NCBI GenBank assembly: GCA_942493245.1
Contig: OW818685.1
Span: 682,001-746,000, forward strand
Origin: DAOPYU01 sp942493245
Lineage (GTDB): Bacteria; Sumerlaeota; Sumerlaeia; UBA8349
DNA: 64,000 nt
Reading direction: 5' to 3'
Shown here: one piece after another, positions 26,772 through 35,919 of the stretch
Layout: every line of letters begins with the position of its first letter
Position numbering within the stretch: position 1 is the stretch's first letter
Notes under the pieces: generated by a model
Databases searched by the model: none
What the model was told of the DNA's origin: nothing
Seen by the model: the letters and a program-made list of their open reading frames with translations, nothing else
Translations under genes and position numbers: made by a program

Positions 26772-26902
26772 CTCTCGCGTCCGACGGAAGGAGGCTTTCC
26801 GGCGGATGCTCTCGCCATCCTATAGCATGTGGCCATGCGGGATCTCGATAGGGCTCGCTCGTAGGCGTATTTTTCATTCTCAAGTGAAAGGGAAAAGAGC
26901 CG

Positions 26903-28477
26903 ATGTGGCCAAAGTGGATTCGGATTCTCTTGGTACTTGTCGTTCTCTTTATTCTGGTTCTGGGTATTTTTTATTGGAAAACGTCTCATCCTCCGGTGGG
27001 GAGGCTTTCTTCCGTGGGTAAAGTGTCGGCCTCGGACGTTCCCGCCCGTCTTCGGTACGAACCCGCCGGTCCTGAGTATCAGGATCTTTTAGAAAAGTCC
27101 GGGGGACCGTATTTCAGCTATGAGGAAAACCTGGAGACCCGGAAACTTCCCCGGGAGGCCCGAAACGGCAGATTTGGCCGGATCATGCTGGGCAATGTGA
27201 CTCCTCTTCTATTTGTGACCTATCGTCAGGAAACGGGGAATCTGTTTGACAAGATTCTCTCCAATCGGGGAAAAGACGAATACACGAAAGCGCCCAACGC
27301 GATTATCTTCGATCTAAACGGAGACCAGGATCTGACCAATGACCCCCAGTTTACAGGATTTTCGGATCGGGATCCCCACTCGACGGAAACGGCTGCAGAC
27401 ATTGATCTGCAATTCCCGGATGGTTCAACGCAGAAGATCGCCCTGACTTTGAGTGCCGATTCGCTGCGGACCCAAATCCGCTACTGGCTCCGGGGCAAGG
27501 TTCTCCTCGAGGGGAAGGAGGTGGACGTAGCCATCATCAACCGCAGTGCCGGCCCCCAAGGTCTTTCTCAGGAAAACAACATGCGCAATGCGATTCTTCT
27601 GCTCGACCTCAACGGGAACGGAGAATTTGAAATAAAACCGTTTGGTTATAGAGAAGGAATAGGGCCCGAGCAGTTTTTCCTTCAGGAGGATGTCTTGATC
27701 CGGGGTGTTCGGTACGAGGGTCAGTTCGACGCTTCCCGCATGGAATTGGCATTGGCCCGTTCTACCGCGCCTCAGGGGAAACTGGGTTTCAAACCCGAAT
27801 TCGCCGTAAAGATCAAATCGTGGGAAGTTTTTGGGATTTATGGCGGTCCGAAGACGAAAGGCCTGTCCACATATTTCTCGGGGATGGACCGGGAGTTTCC
27901 AATTCCGATCAAAACGGAGGAAAGCCTGGGTTTATATGCCGATCTGTTTCTGGAAGTAGAATCCGGCGAAAAATTTCTGGTCGAGTTCTCGAAAAAAGGT
28001 GTTTCTATTCAAGAGGGTCAGACAACGACGCTGCAAGTCAGTCGGATCGATTCGTTTGACATCTCCCTGTCTCAAAAGGATGGCCAGATCGTTGTAACCC
28101 GGCAGGCTCAAGACGAAAACGGGATTCAATACGGGAGAGTTGAACGGGTCTCGGACTCTTCGCCGCAGACCGCCGATCCGCCTGATACCCGGAAATCGAA
28201 CGGTGGGCGGATCGCATTCCAGGACGTCCAGGGGAAGCAGATTGGCCAGGGCGCCCTGGAGTATGGGTGAGACGGTACCTGCGAATACGCGTGGCGTATT
28301 CCCGAGGAGTTGAAGAAAGGCGACAAAGTGAAAGCCGTTGTAACCTGGGAGACGGAACTGTTCGGCCAGTTCAAAGCCGAGAAGGAGATTATCCTGGAGG
28401 ATTTCCTTCCCCTGCCACCGGGGAGCATGGGGATGTTCGGTAATAACCAGGACGATGTGACCATGCCGGAGAAGTGA
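26903..28477 (+). CDS. Exported/anchored protein with in-frame UGA (candidate selenoprotein)
   Basis: The frame from the ATG at 26903 runs to a TGA at 28268-28270, continues open for 68 codons and ends at a second TGA (28475-28477). Read through, it is 524 residues: an N-terminal membrane anchor (residues 6-27), then a periplasmic region with calcium-loop-like 'DLNGDQDLTNDP' and 'LDLNGNGEFE'. It is a paralog of the next gene. Around the UGA the two align without gaps from 'GKQ' to 'KGD' over 31 positions, and the UGA falls on the paralog's Cys in 'RWCFGHF'. After the UGA comes 'DGTCEYAW'. A perfect 8-bp stem (28283-28290 / 28294-28301) with loop GTG starts 12 nt after the UGA, resembling a bacterial SECIS. 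The alternative is a nonsense mutation producing a 455-residue truncated protein. Confidence 0.6.
28271..28307 (+). promoter_or_regulatory. Candidate bacterial SECIS hairpin
   Basis: Downstream of the UGA at 28268, 'gaatacgc' (28283-28290) and 'gcgtattc' (28294-28301) pair perfectly around the 3-nt loop gtg; 'cct' (28278-28280) and 'agg' (28305-28307) can extend the stem across a small internal loop. The apical loop begins 20 nt after the UGA and starts with G, within the published bacterial SECIS geometry (loop 16-37 nt from the UGA, a G in the first two loop positions). Confidence 0.45.
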
Positions 28478-28520
28478 AAAGGGAGAAAAAATGTACGCCT
28501 TTAGCCGACCTCTGTAAGAG

Positions 28521-28597
28521 GAACTGCGAAAGACGCAAAAATCGCGAAACACGCTCTTTTCCGTGTCTTTCGCAATTTTCGCGGTTTCCCGCAGTTG
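28521..28597. repeat. Imperfect inverted repeat
   Basis: The left half 'aactgcgaaagacgcaaaaa...' and the reverse complement of the right half (ending 'cccgcagtt') share most positions with small gaps, giving a hairpin about 35 bp long. The words resemble the 'cgcaaagacgc' repeat at 662. Confidence 0.65.
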
Positions 28598-28655
28598 CGC
28601 TTCCAGAGAGAAATCAGCCGGGTGTGCCGATAGATCAAATGGGATTTCCCCAAAG

Positions 28656-28675
28656 CGCCAATCTCCCGATTGGCG
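28656..28675. repeat. 20-bp palindrome, copy 1
   Basis: 'cgccaatctcccgattggcg' forms an 8-bp stem with loop tccc. The identical 20-mer occurs at 40027-40046 in another intergenic region. Confidence 0.9.
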
Positions 28676-28807
28676 GGGTAAAAAAACCGCATCCCCAAAG
28701 GGACCGAGTCAAAACCGTTTTCGCCCCATCACACCCGAACGAAAGACGCGTTTTCTGTCCTCAACGCGGTTTTTCGGGTAAGAGTTCTGAAGAAAGGGCC
28801 CTTTCAA

Positions 28808-30751
28808 ATGCGATCAAAACACGTTCGGGTTCTTACGGGCTTGTTTGCCTTATCCCTCCTTTTCGCCTTTACCGTCCAGGCCCGGGGGGCGTTTCGGCTG
28901 GAAGCGATTGGACCGGAACATGAACAACTCCATCTATCGGACAGCAAGTGGACCTGTTACTACCGCTCTGACCTCACAGCGGCCCAACTCCCCCAAGGTG
29001 CGAGGGACGTCAAACTGGGCGAATTTAAGATGGGGGATCAGAATCCCATTCTTTTCTCAGTTTACAGTTCTCGTGAAGGGGAAAATTTCGACACGTTGAT
29101 TTTCGATCTCAACGGCGACCGGGATTTTACGAACGACGAGAAGTTCGCCTCTTTCTCTCCCGATTGGAGGAACGGTACCCCAGCCGGGGTTCTGGAAATC
29201 CAGATCCCTGGGGGACCTCGCTGCAAAATGGGGGTGGGGCTCTGGCCCGATGCCCTGGTGTTTGAAACGAATCTCTGGCTGCGCGGACGGTTGACGGTTG
29301 GTGACAAACAGTTCGACGCGGCGGTGGTCAGTGCAAACGGGGAAAACCTGCCGGGTAGCGGAACCCCAGTCTCTCCGGATGCGCCACCCCTGCGTTTATT
29401 TCTCGACATCGACGGGAACGGGGAGTTTGGCCAGGAACGGGAAGATCCCTTTATGAAACAGGAACTCTATTATCTGACGCCGGGCGTCAATATCCTCGGA
29501 AATCTTTACGACTACCGGTTCGACGAAACGACGCACGATATCCGGTTGATCCCTTACACGGGGCTACAGGGTAAATTGGCGGTCAAACTTGGATTTGCCT
29601 CCCAGATCAAGACTTGGGTTCTCGATGTCAGTTTTTCTGAAAAACAGTCCGAAGAAGACAGGAACTGGATTCATCTTACTGGAACAAATCAGGAATTCCC
29701 CCTGGCGGTTAAGGCAGGGAACTACAGTCTGGAAGCCACACTGGGTCTGATAACCCCGGACGGCAAGAGAATCGAATTGGAATTCTCGAAAGAAACCCCA
29801 TTGTCTGTTCAGAATGGCAAGACGGCGCTGCTTGAGATTGGCAAGAATCTCGCCCTGGAAGTTAAACTGATTCAAGACAAGAATTCCCTGACTGCTGAGC
29901 GGATTCTGAAGGACGCGAATGGACTGGTGTATCTCGGTCCAGTCCGTTTGATTCCGGATGATTCCGGCGAGATAGATTCGCTGTGTGAAACTTGCGGTCA
30001 GGTGGTTCTTCTGGATGCCTCCGGAAAACAATGGAATAAAGGATTCATGGCGCGCTGGTGTTTCGGCCATTTCGTGGATTCATGGCCGCTTACGGAGGAT
30101 GTGAAAGAAGGCGATACGCTCAAAGCGATTCTGACATGGGAAAATCCCCTGTTCGGGAAATTTCAGGTGGAAGACACAATTGTCCTCCAACCCTTCACTC
30201 CTGTTCGAAAGAAAGCGAACAAGAAACTCCGTCCCGTTACCTACTCGTCAGACCATTTCCCTCCCCTTGACCTGAGTTCCAGAGACTCCATCTTGTCAGG
30301 AACACAAGCGGTCAAATCTGATCTTCGGGAAACAAGGAAAACGCTTGAAGCGTTTTCTGTCGCGTATGGTCATTATCCCGAGAAACTGGATGATCCGCGT
30401 TGTGGCGATTTGTTGGGAATAACGACTCTCTTCATACGTTCTATCCAGATTACCGACCCCTTCTCTCCCGACCACGCCCCATACCATTACCGCGGAGAGA
30501 AGGACCGGTACACGCTCTGGAGTATCGGGCCCGACCAGAAGGACGATGGCGGCCAGGTGGTTTACGACCCCACGAACGGCCTGCGCTCCTCCGGCGATCT
30601 GGTGATGCACCAGCCGTATGAGGTGGAAGATCTCGGGGGTTTGCGGAAGCCGTCCGTTTTTCTGGGATGTGCGTTCGTGGGGGGGATGTTTTTTCTGGTG
30701 TTTCGAGTCGCACGGTCGCGGCGGAGGACGGGAGAGACTTCAGCGAGGTGA
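28808..30751 (+). CDS. Exported paralog with C-terminal pseudopilin-like domain and membrane anchor
   Basis: A 647-residue protein. It has a signal peptide (residues 1-26, ending near 'VQARG') and a region of about 460 residues homologous to the preceding gene ('FDLNGDRDFTNDE', 'LDIDGNGEFGQE'). It keeps 'LCETCGQ' (a CxxC) and Cys in 'RWCFGHF', at the place of the neighbour's UGA. From about residue 490 it continues into a segment resembling the soluble part of a GspG-type pseudopilin ('SDLRETRKTLEAFSVAYGHYP', 'YDPTNGLRSSGDL'), without the N-terminal pilin helix. A C-terminal transmembrane helix ('FLGCAFVGGMFFLVF') and basic residues follow. The start follows GAAAGGG. Function unknown. Confidence 0.78.
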   Translation: MRSKHVRVLTGLFALSLLFAFTVQARGAFRLEAIGPEHEQLHLSDSKWTCYYRSDLTAAQLPQGARDVKLGEFKMGDQNPILFSVYSSREGENFDTLIFDLNGDRDFTNDEKFASFSPDWRNGTPAGVLEIQIPGGPRCKMGVGLWPDALVFETNLWLRGRLTVGDKQFDAAVVSANGENLPGSGTPVSPDAPPLRLFLDIDGNGEFGQEREDPFMKQELYYLTPGVNILGNLYDYRFDETTHDIRLIPYTGLQGKLAVKLGFASQIKTWVLDVSFSEKQSEEDRNWIHLTGTNQEFPLAVKAGNYSLEATLGLITPDGKRIELEFSKETPLSVQNGKTALLEIGKNLALEVKLIQDKNSLTAERILKDANGLVYLGPVRLIPDDSGEIDSLCETCGQVVLLDASGKQWNKGFMARWCFGHFVDSWPLTEDVKEGDTLKAILTWENPLFGKFQVEDTIVLQPFTPVRKKANKKLRPVTYSSDHFPPLDLSSRDSILSGTQAVKSDLRETRKTLEAFSVAYGHYPEKLDDPRCGDLLGITTLFIRSIQITDPFSPDHAPYHYRGEKDRYTLWSIGPDQKDDGGQVVYDPTNGLRSSGDLVMHQPYEVEDLGGLRKPSVFLGCAFVGGMFFLVFRVARSRRRTGETSAR

Positions 30752-31030
30752 CTTGTCGGTTCAACCGATTGTTTTGATGACCCAAGAGAGATCTGTGTTT
30801 GAAAAAGACCCGGTGAGTCAGACCACATTCCGGGAATTTCCGGGGACTCTTTTCCTGGTAACCCATTTACGATCACTCCAGAAAACGCCCGAAACGGACG
30901 TTTCGCTTGCAAAAACGGTGGCGGTGGCTTTAATAGGGTTGGTTCCTGTGCGCCTGCGACCCCCAAGGGGGGCGGGCGTACGGGAAAAACGACCCGTCGA
31001 ACCGTATTTTAAGTGTGGAGACTTTTACCA

Positions 31031-33781
31031 ATGACGACCGCCAACGAACTTCGTTCCCTGTATGTGGATTATTTTGTCAGCCACGGGCACACGCACGTGT
31101 CCTCTTCGCCCATCGTGCCGCCGGACGACCCGACGATGCTTTTCACCTCGGCGGGCATGGTGCAGTTCAAGCCCTTCTGGGGCGGGCAGGTGGAGCCGCT
31201 GCCCTACACGCGCGCCACGACGGTGCAGAAGTGCCTGCGGGCGGGAGGCAAGGGAAGCGACCTCGAGAACGTGGGCAAGACGCTGCGTCACCACACGTTC
31301 TTCGAGATGCTGGGCAATTTCTCCTTTGGCGACTACTTCAAACTCGAGGCGCTCGAGTGGGGGTGGGACTTCATCTGGAACAAGATGAAACTGCCGCGCG
31401 AGCGGCTCTGGGCCACCTATTACGAACTGGACGACGAGACGCCCGAACTGCTCGAGAAGAAGATCGGCATCCCGCGCGACCGGATCATCCCGCTCGACAA
31501 GAAGGAGAACTTCTGGGGTCCGGCGGGCGACACGGGGGCGTGCGGGCCGTGTTCGGAGGTCTGTTTTTTCACCGGTACGGCCGAAGAACTGAAACTCGCG
31601 ATGAGCCAGGACGGCGAGACCATCGCTCGGCGCATCGTCGAGGAGGGGGACCTGTTCCTCGAAATCTGGAACATGGTGTTCCCGCAGTACGACCAGCAGA
31701 AGGACGGGTCGCGCCCGCCGCTGAAATACCGCGGCATCGACACCGGCGCGGGCCTCGAACGCATGACCACAGCCCTGAATTTCATCGAGACGAACGGAGT
31801 CATCCGGACGCCCTACGAAACCGACCTCCTCTCGCCGATCACAAACGCTGTCGCCGCCTCGGTCGGGAAAGAATACCGTCGGCTCTCGGATAGCGGGGCC
31901 GATTACAACCACAAGGATCGTTTCGCGATCAACGCCATCGCCGACCACGTGCGCGCGCTGACGTTCGCCCTGAGCGAGGGGATTGCGCCGAGCAACGGCG
32001 GGCGCGGCTACGTGCTGCGCCGCATCCTGCGGCGCGCGCTGCGGTTCGCCTACCTCATGGACAAAAGCGAGCCGTTCATGCACCAGCTGGTGGACGTCGT
32101 GGTGGACACGATGGGCGGGGTCTATCCGGAAATCAAACCGAACGCAGCGCACGTGGCCCGCATCATCAAGATCGAGGAAGAGTCGTTCCTGCGCACGGTG
32201 GCGCAGGGGTCGCGCATTCTGGACGAGAAGATCGCCCAGGCGAAGGACAGCGGCCTCGTCGCGCTGCCCGGAACCGACGCGTTCCTGCTCCACGCCACCT
32301 ACGGCTTCCCGGTGGACATGACCGCCGAGATCGCCGAGGACGCCGGACTCACACTCGACCAGGCGGGGTACACCAGCGCCATGCAGGCCCACCAGGCCGA
32401 GGCGCGCAAGTCGTGGAAGGGCGCCGAGCGCGGCGAAGAGGCCGAACTGCTCGCCGACATTGACGAGACCTCCGGTTCCACCGGTTTCCTGGGTTACGAA
32501 ACCTTCGCGTGCGAAGCGCGCGTGCTGGCCATCCTGAGCGGCGGCAAACGGGTGGACGCTGTCGCGAAGGGCGAGGAAGCGACGGTGGTTCTGGACCAGA
32601 CGCCCTTCTACGCCGAGTCCGGCGGCCAGGTGGGCGACACGGGAGAATTTGAGGGACAGGGCCATTCGTCGTCGTTCATTGTCAAGAATACCCTGAAAAC
32701 GCCCAACAGTCTTTTCCTGCACCGGGGCAAAGTCGCGGGCGGCACCCTGCGCGTGGGCGAGGCCCTGACGGCTCGGGTGGACACGGACCGCCGCATGTCC
32801 ATCATGCGCAACCACACGGTCACGCACCTCCTGCAGGCGGCGCTGCGCCAGGTGCTCGGCGGCCACATCACGCAGGCGGGTTCCTATGTCGGCCCCGAGG
32901 GGATGCGGTTCGATTTCTCGAACCCCGAAGCGGTGAAGGCCGAGGATCTGTCCCGCGTCGAGCGGATTGTCAATGAACTCGTGCTCGCGGACCATGCGGT
33001 GTCCATCGAGGAACTGCCGCTCGATGAAGCGCGCAAGCGCGGCGCCATCGCCCCGTTCGGAGAGAAGTATGGCCACGTCGTGCGCGTGGTGCAGATCGGC
33101 GGCTTCGTGGGAGAATCGAAGCCGGTCAGCATCGAGTTTTGCGGCGGAACGCATCTGCGCCAGGTCGGGCGGATCGGGTCGTTCCGTCTGGTGAGCGAGT
33201 CGTCCGTCGCGGCGGGTATCCGCCGCATCGAGGGGACCACGGGCCTCGGCGCCTACGAACAGTGGGCCGCCACGCGTGACGTGACGGCGGGCCTCTGCCG
33301 CTCGCTCGCCGTGCGCGAGGGACAGCTGGCCGAGCGGGTCGAGGTGTTCCAGACCGAGATCAAGAACCTGAAGCGCGACCTGAAGAAGGCAAAGTCCTCG
33401 GCGGGTTCCGCCGCGGCCTCGCTCGACGACCTGCTCGCCCAGGCCACCGAAGCCGACGGCATCAAGATCGTCTGCGCCCAGATCGAAGGCGCTGACGCCG
33501 AACTGCTCCGGACGCTGGCCGACCAGCTGCGCGACAAGGCGGGCCGGGCGGTCGTACTCCTGGGCGCGGAGTCCGACGGCAAGGCGCTGCTCCTGTGCGC
33601 GGTGACGAAGGCCGAGACCGCGCGCGTGAAGGCGGGTGACGTCATCAAGCAGGTGGCCCCGCTGGTGGGTGGCGGCGGCGGCGGCCGTCCCGACATGGCC
33701 CAGGCCGGAGGCAAAAACCCCGAAAAACTCGCCGAAGCCCTCGCTCAGGCGCCGGGGATCATTAAAGGGATTATCGGTTGA
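31031..33781 (+). CDS. alaS: Alanyl-tRNA synthetase
   Basis: A 916-residue class II synthetase that charges tRNA-Ala. The catalytic core begins 'LRSLYVDYFVSHGHTHVSSS' with motif 2/3 segments such as 'GAGLERMTTAL'. The editing domain has zinc ligands in 'HTVTHLLQAAL' and 'CGGTHLRQVG', and a C-Ala domain ends in the Gly-rich 'VGGGGGGRPDMAQAGG'. Full length. The ATG at 31031 is chosen from family alignment; the frame extends a few codons upstream. The next gene starts 24 bp downstream but differs in composition and is probably a later insertion. Confidence 0.97.
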   Translation: MTTANELRSLYVDYFVSHGHTHVSSSPIVPPDDPTMLFTSAGMVQFKPFWGGQVEPLPYTRATTVQKCLRAGGKGSDLENVGKTLRHHTFFEMLGNFSFGDYFKLEALEWGWDFIWNKMKLPRERLWATYYELDDETPELLEKKIGIPRDRIIPLDKKENFWGPAGDTGACGPCSEVCFFTGTAEELKLAMSQDGETIARRIVEEGDLFLEIWNMVFPQYDQQKDGSRPPLKYRGIDTGAGLERMTTALNFIETNGVIRTPYETDLLSPITNAVAASVGKEYRRLSDSGADYNHKDRFAINAIADHVRALTFALSEGIAPSNGGRGYVLRRILRRALRFAYLMDKSEPFMHQLVDVVVDTMGGVYPEIKPNAAHVARIIKIEEESFLRTVAQGSRILDEKIAQAKDSGLVALPGTDAFLLHATYGFPVDMTAEIAEDAGLTLDQAGYTSAMQAHQAEARKSWKGAERGEEAELLADIDETSGSTGFLGYETFACEARVLAILSGGKRVDAVAKGEEATVVLDQTPFYAESGGQVGDTGEFEGQGHSSSFIVKNTLKTPNSLFLHRGKVAGGTLRVGEALTARVDTDRRMSIMRNHTVTHLLQAALRQVLGGHITQAGSYVGPEGMRFDFSNPEAVKAEDLSRVERIVNELVLADHAVSIEELPLDEARKRGAIAPFGEKYGHVVRVVQIGGFVGESKPVSIEFCGGTHLRQVGRIGSFRLVSESSVAAGIRRIEGTTGLGAYEQWAATRDVTAGLCRSLAVREGQLAERVEVFQTEIKNLKRDLKKAKSSAGSAAASLDDLLAQATEADGIKIVCAQIEGADAELLRTLADQLRDKAGRAVVLLGAESDGKALLLCAVTKAETARVKAGDVIKQVAPLVGGGGGGRPDMAQAGGKNPEKLAEALAQAPGIIKGIIG

Positions 33782-33805
33782 TCTTCCTGAAAGGAAGAAT
33801 ACGCA

Positions 33806-35203
33806 ATGCTCACGCGAATCGAAATAGACGGATTCAAGAGTTTTCGGAATTTCGAATTGAAATTGCGTCCCTTTACCGTGATTTTGGGTCCAAACGCTTC
33901 CGGAAAGTCCAATCTGTTCGATGCGATTCAATTGCTTTCGCGGCTTGCGTCTGAAAGCAGTGTCGGAAGCGCGTTCGATTCGATCAAGGAGCGGGGGATT
34001 CCGGGTGAGTTGTTCAGCCAGAATGCGGACGGTTCTATTGCGAAGAAAATGACATTTGGAATCGAAGTTCTGTTGGATTCCCAACATGTGGATGTATATG
34101 GCTCAGTGATAAATCTCGAACAGACCCGCGTCCGTTACGACCTGACAATCGAGAAACGGGATAGCGGCTCGGAACCCGGTCGACTTTTTGTGACACAGGA
34201 GCGAGTCACCGCTATTTCCGCTGCCAATCAGGACAACTTCTGGTTGGATTTGAAGGGGCGAAGTTCGTTATTCAATCGAACCTTCATAAAGCGGCAACAG
34301 AAGAAGAAACCCTATCTGGAAACGGTGGAAGAAGAGGGGCAACCCAGATTCCACATTCACCAGGAAGGAAATGCGGGGCGAAGCCGGACCATTCCGGCGG
34401 CCAATGCAGAAGCCACCGTCCTGTCGAGTTGTCAGAACAGTAAGGAAACACCCACGCTCTACGCTCTACGCGAAGAGATGGCTTCCTGGCGGTTTCTCCA
34501 ACTTGATCCCGATGCCCTGAGAAAACCCAGCCCAGAGTACCTTCTGAATAAAGAATTGAATTCTCATGGGAGCAACCTGCCTGCCGTTCTCGCGAGAATT
34601 CGATCCGAAACGCGAGGAGAGGATTTGGAAGGCGCGTTGGCGGATATTTCCGCCGACATGGCCCGTCTGATTCCGGGAGTTAAACGCATCTGTGTCGAGG
34701 TGGACAAGAAGGCTGGTGAGTATTCCCTGAAGATTGTTATGACGAATGGGCAGGAGTTCAGTTCGCGGGTGGTTTCCGACGGAACCCTTCGGGTTCTGGC
34801 GCTTCTGACCATGCTCCACGATCCCCGGCACCACGGTCTGATCCTCTTCGAGGAACCTGAAAACGGGGTCCATCCGCTTCGCCTCAAAGAAACGATCCGA
34901 GTGATTCGAAGGTTACTCACGACGGAAGATCAGGAGTCGTACGATCCGGATCAACGCCTCTGCCAGATGCTCATCAACAGCCATTCACCCGTAGTGCTTT
35001 CCTGTTGTCTGGATGAGACGGACCTGGTGTATCTGGATACCGTTACGCGAATAGACCCTCTCCGTCGAACAAAGGAATCGACCACCCGGGTCCGCAGAAT
35101 CCATTTGCAGGGTGATCTTATAGGAGACGGACAAACGGATTTTGTTTCGGCGTTCGAAGTTCAGAGTCTGCTGGAATCTTGGCGAGACAGAAGTGAGATC
35201 TAA
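33806..35203 (+). CDS. AAA-family (AAA_21/OLD-like) ATPase
   Basis: A 465-residue SMC/ABC-like ATPase. The N-terminus 'MLTRIEIDGFKSFRNFEL' leads to Walker A 'GPNASGKSN' (residues 29-37). The C-terminal half has 'SDGTLRVLALLTMLHD' (signature-like) and Walker B 'GLILFEEPENGVHP' with catalytic Glu, then 'INSHSPVVLS'. Such ATPases pair with TOPRIM or nuclease effectors in phage defence (for example OLD, AbiL and PARIS types). The partner begins 3 bp downstream. Both genes are noticeably lower in GC than alaS and the deaminase gene around them, suggesting transfer. AAGGAAG lies upstream of the ATG. Confidence 0.82.
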   Translation: MLTRIEIDGFKSFRNFELKLRPFTVILGPNASGKSNLFDAIQLLSRLASESSVGSAFDSIKERGIPGELFSQNADGSIAKKMTFGIEVLLDSQHVDVYGSVINLEQTRVRYDLTIEKRDSGSEPGRLFVTQERVTAISAANQDNFWLDLKGRSSLFNRTFIKRQQKKKPYLETVEEEGQPRFHIHQEGNAGRSRTIPAANAEATVLSSCQNSKETPTLYALREEMASWRFLQLDPDALRKPSPEYLLNKELNSHGSNLPAVLARIRSETRGEDLEGALADISADMARLIPGVKRICVEVDKKAGEYSLKIVMTNGQEFSSRVVSDGTLRVLALLTMLHDPRHHGLILFEEPENGVHPLRLKETIRVIRRLLTTEDQESYDPDQRLCQMLINSHSPVVLSCCLDETDLVYLDTVTRIDPLRRTKESTTRVRRIHLQGDLIGDGQTDFVSAFEVQSLLESWRDRSEI

Positions 35204-35206
35204 AAG

Positions 35207-35893
35207 ATGGCGCGCAGTCTGACAATGGCTCTCTTGCGGGAAGGAACTACCGACAGCCTGTTTCTGTCGGATCTTCTCCGACGTCTTGTGGATGAAATAT
35301 GTTCTGATATGGATTTGCTTCGTTACCCAATCGAGGTGGGACCAGTTCAAGATCTGTCTCGGGGATCGGGAATGAAACGATCTCTGGAATCGTCTAAAGA
35401 ATTGGCGTTACGGGCACAGGGTTCCTTTGATCTGTTATTTGTTCATGCGGATGGAGACGGAGATCCGGACGCTGTTCGAAAACAACAAATTGAACCAATT
35501 GAGGAACACCTTCGGCAATATCCATCGAAAAAAGAAGTCCGGACGGTCGCTGTGGTGCCTGTCCGCGAAATGGAAGCTTGGACCTTGGTGGATGGTGATG
35601 CCTTGCGGCGGGTATTTTCCTGTTCCTTGTCCGATGAACAAATGGGGTTACCAGTTCCCTTCAGAAAAGCCGAATCGCTGGCTGATCCCAAGGCCTGTTT
35701 CGAAAAGTGTTTCGAAGTGATAATGGGGCGACGCAAAAATAGTCGGGCAAAGCTGCGAGATTGCAATCACCTTGTACTGATCGGCCAGGAAATCTCTTTT
35801 GATAGACTGCGCCTGTTGCCGGCCTTTCAACAATTAGAGAAAGATCTCCGTACCGCTCTTACCCGGTTGGGAATCCTTAAGGAGATTGCTTGA
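35207..35893 (+). CDS. TOPRIM-like (DUF4276/RloB-like) partner of the ATPase
   Basis: A 228-residue protein. Features fit a TOPRIM fold: an N-terminal acidic motif 'LREGTTDSLFL' with Glu12, a hydrophobic strand ending in 'FVHADGDGDPD' (Asp82, Asp84, Asp86), and 'VVPVREMEAWTLVD'. These resemble DUF4276 and RloB-like proteins encoded next to AAA_21 ATPases, where they act as or are predicted to be nucleases. It is 3 bp from the ATPase gene and almost certainly co-translated. Role as a defence effector is inferred from this pairing; no experimental system is identified by sequence alone. Confidence 0.7.
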   Translation: MARSLTMALLREGTTDSLFLSDLLRRLVDEICSDMDLLRYPIEVGPVQDLSRGSGMKRSLESSKELALRAQGSFDLLFVHADGDGDPDAVRKQQIEPIEEHLRQYPSKKEVRTVAVVPVREMEAWTLVDGDALRRVFSCSLSDEQMGLPVPFRKAESLADPKACFEKCFEVIMGRRKNSRAKLRDCNHLVLIGQEISFDRLRLLPAFQQLEKDLRTALTRLGILKEIA

Positions 35894-35919
35894 GCAGGAA
35901 AACAGGGGGAAAAGGGGAT

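Larger units (their letters stand above)
28478..28807. other. Intergenic region with dispersed repeats
   Basis: 330 bp without a gene. It contains an imperfect long inverted repeat (28521-28597) built from 'aactgcgaaagacgc'-like words, and the exact 20-bp palindrome at 28656-28675 that recurs at 40027-40046. Confidence 0.6.

Noticed and set aside
28521..28675. CRISPR-like repeats
   Set aside because: The repeated words are palindromic or imperfect inverted pairs, not regularly spaced direct repeats with unique spacers; no cas genes are present.
31025..34087. Very long open frame antisense to alaS
   Set aside because: It mirrors the GC-rich third-position pattern of alaS, has biased His/Arg/Gly composition and no domain; alaS itself is unmistakable.
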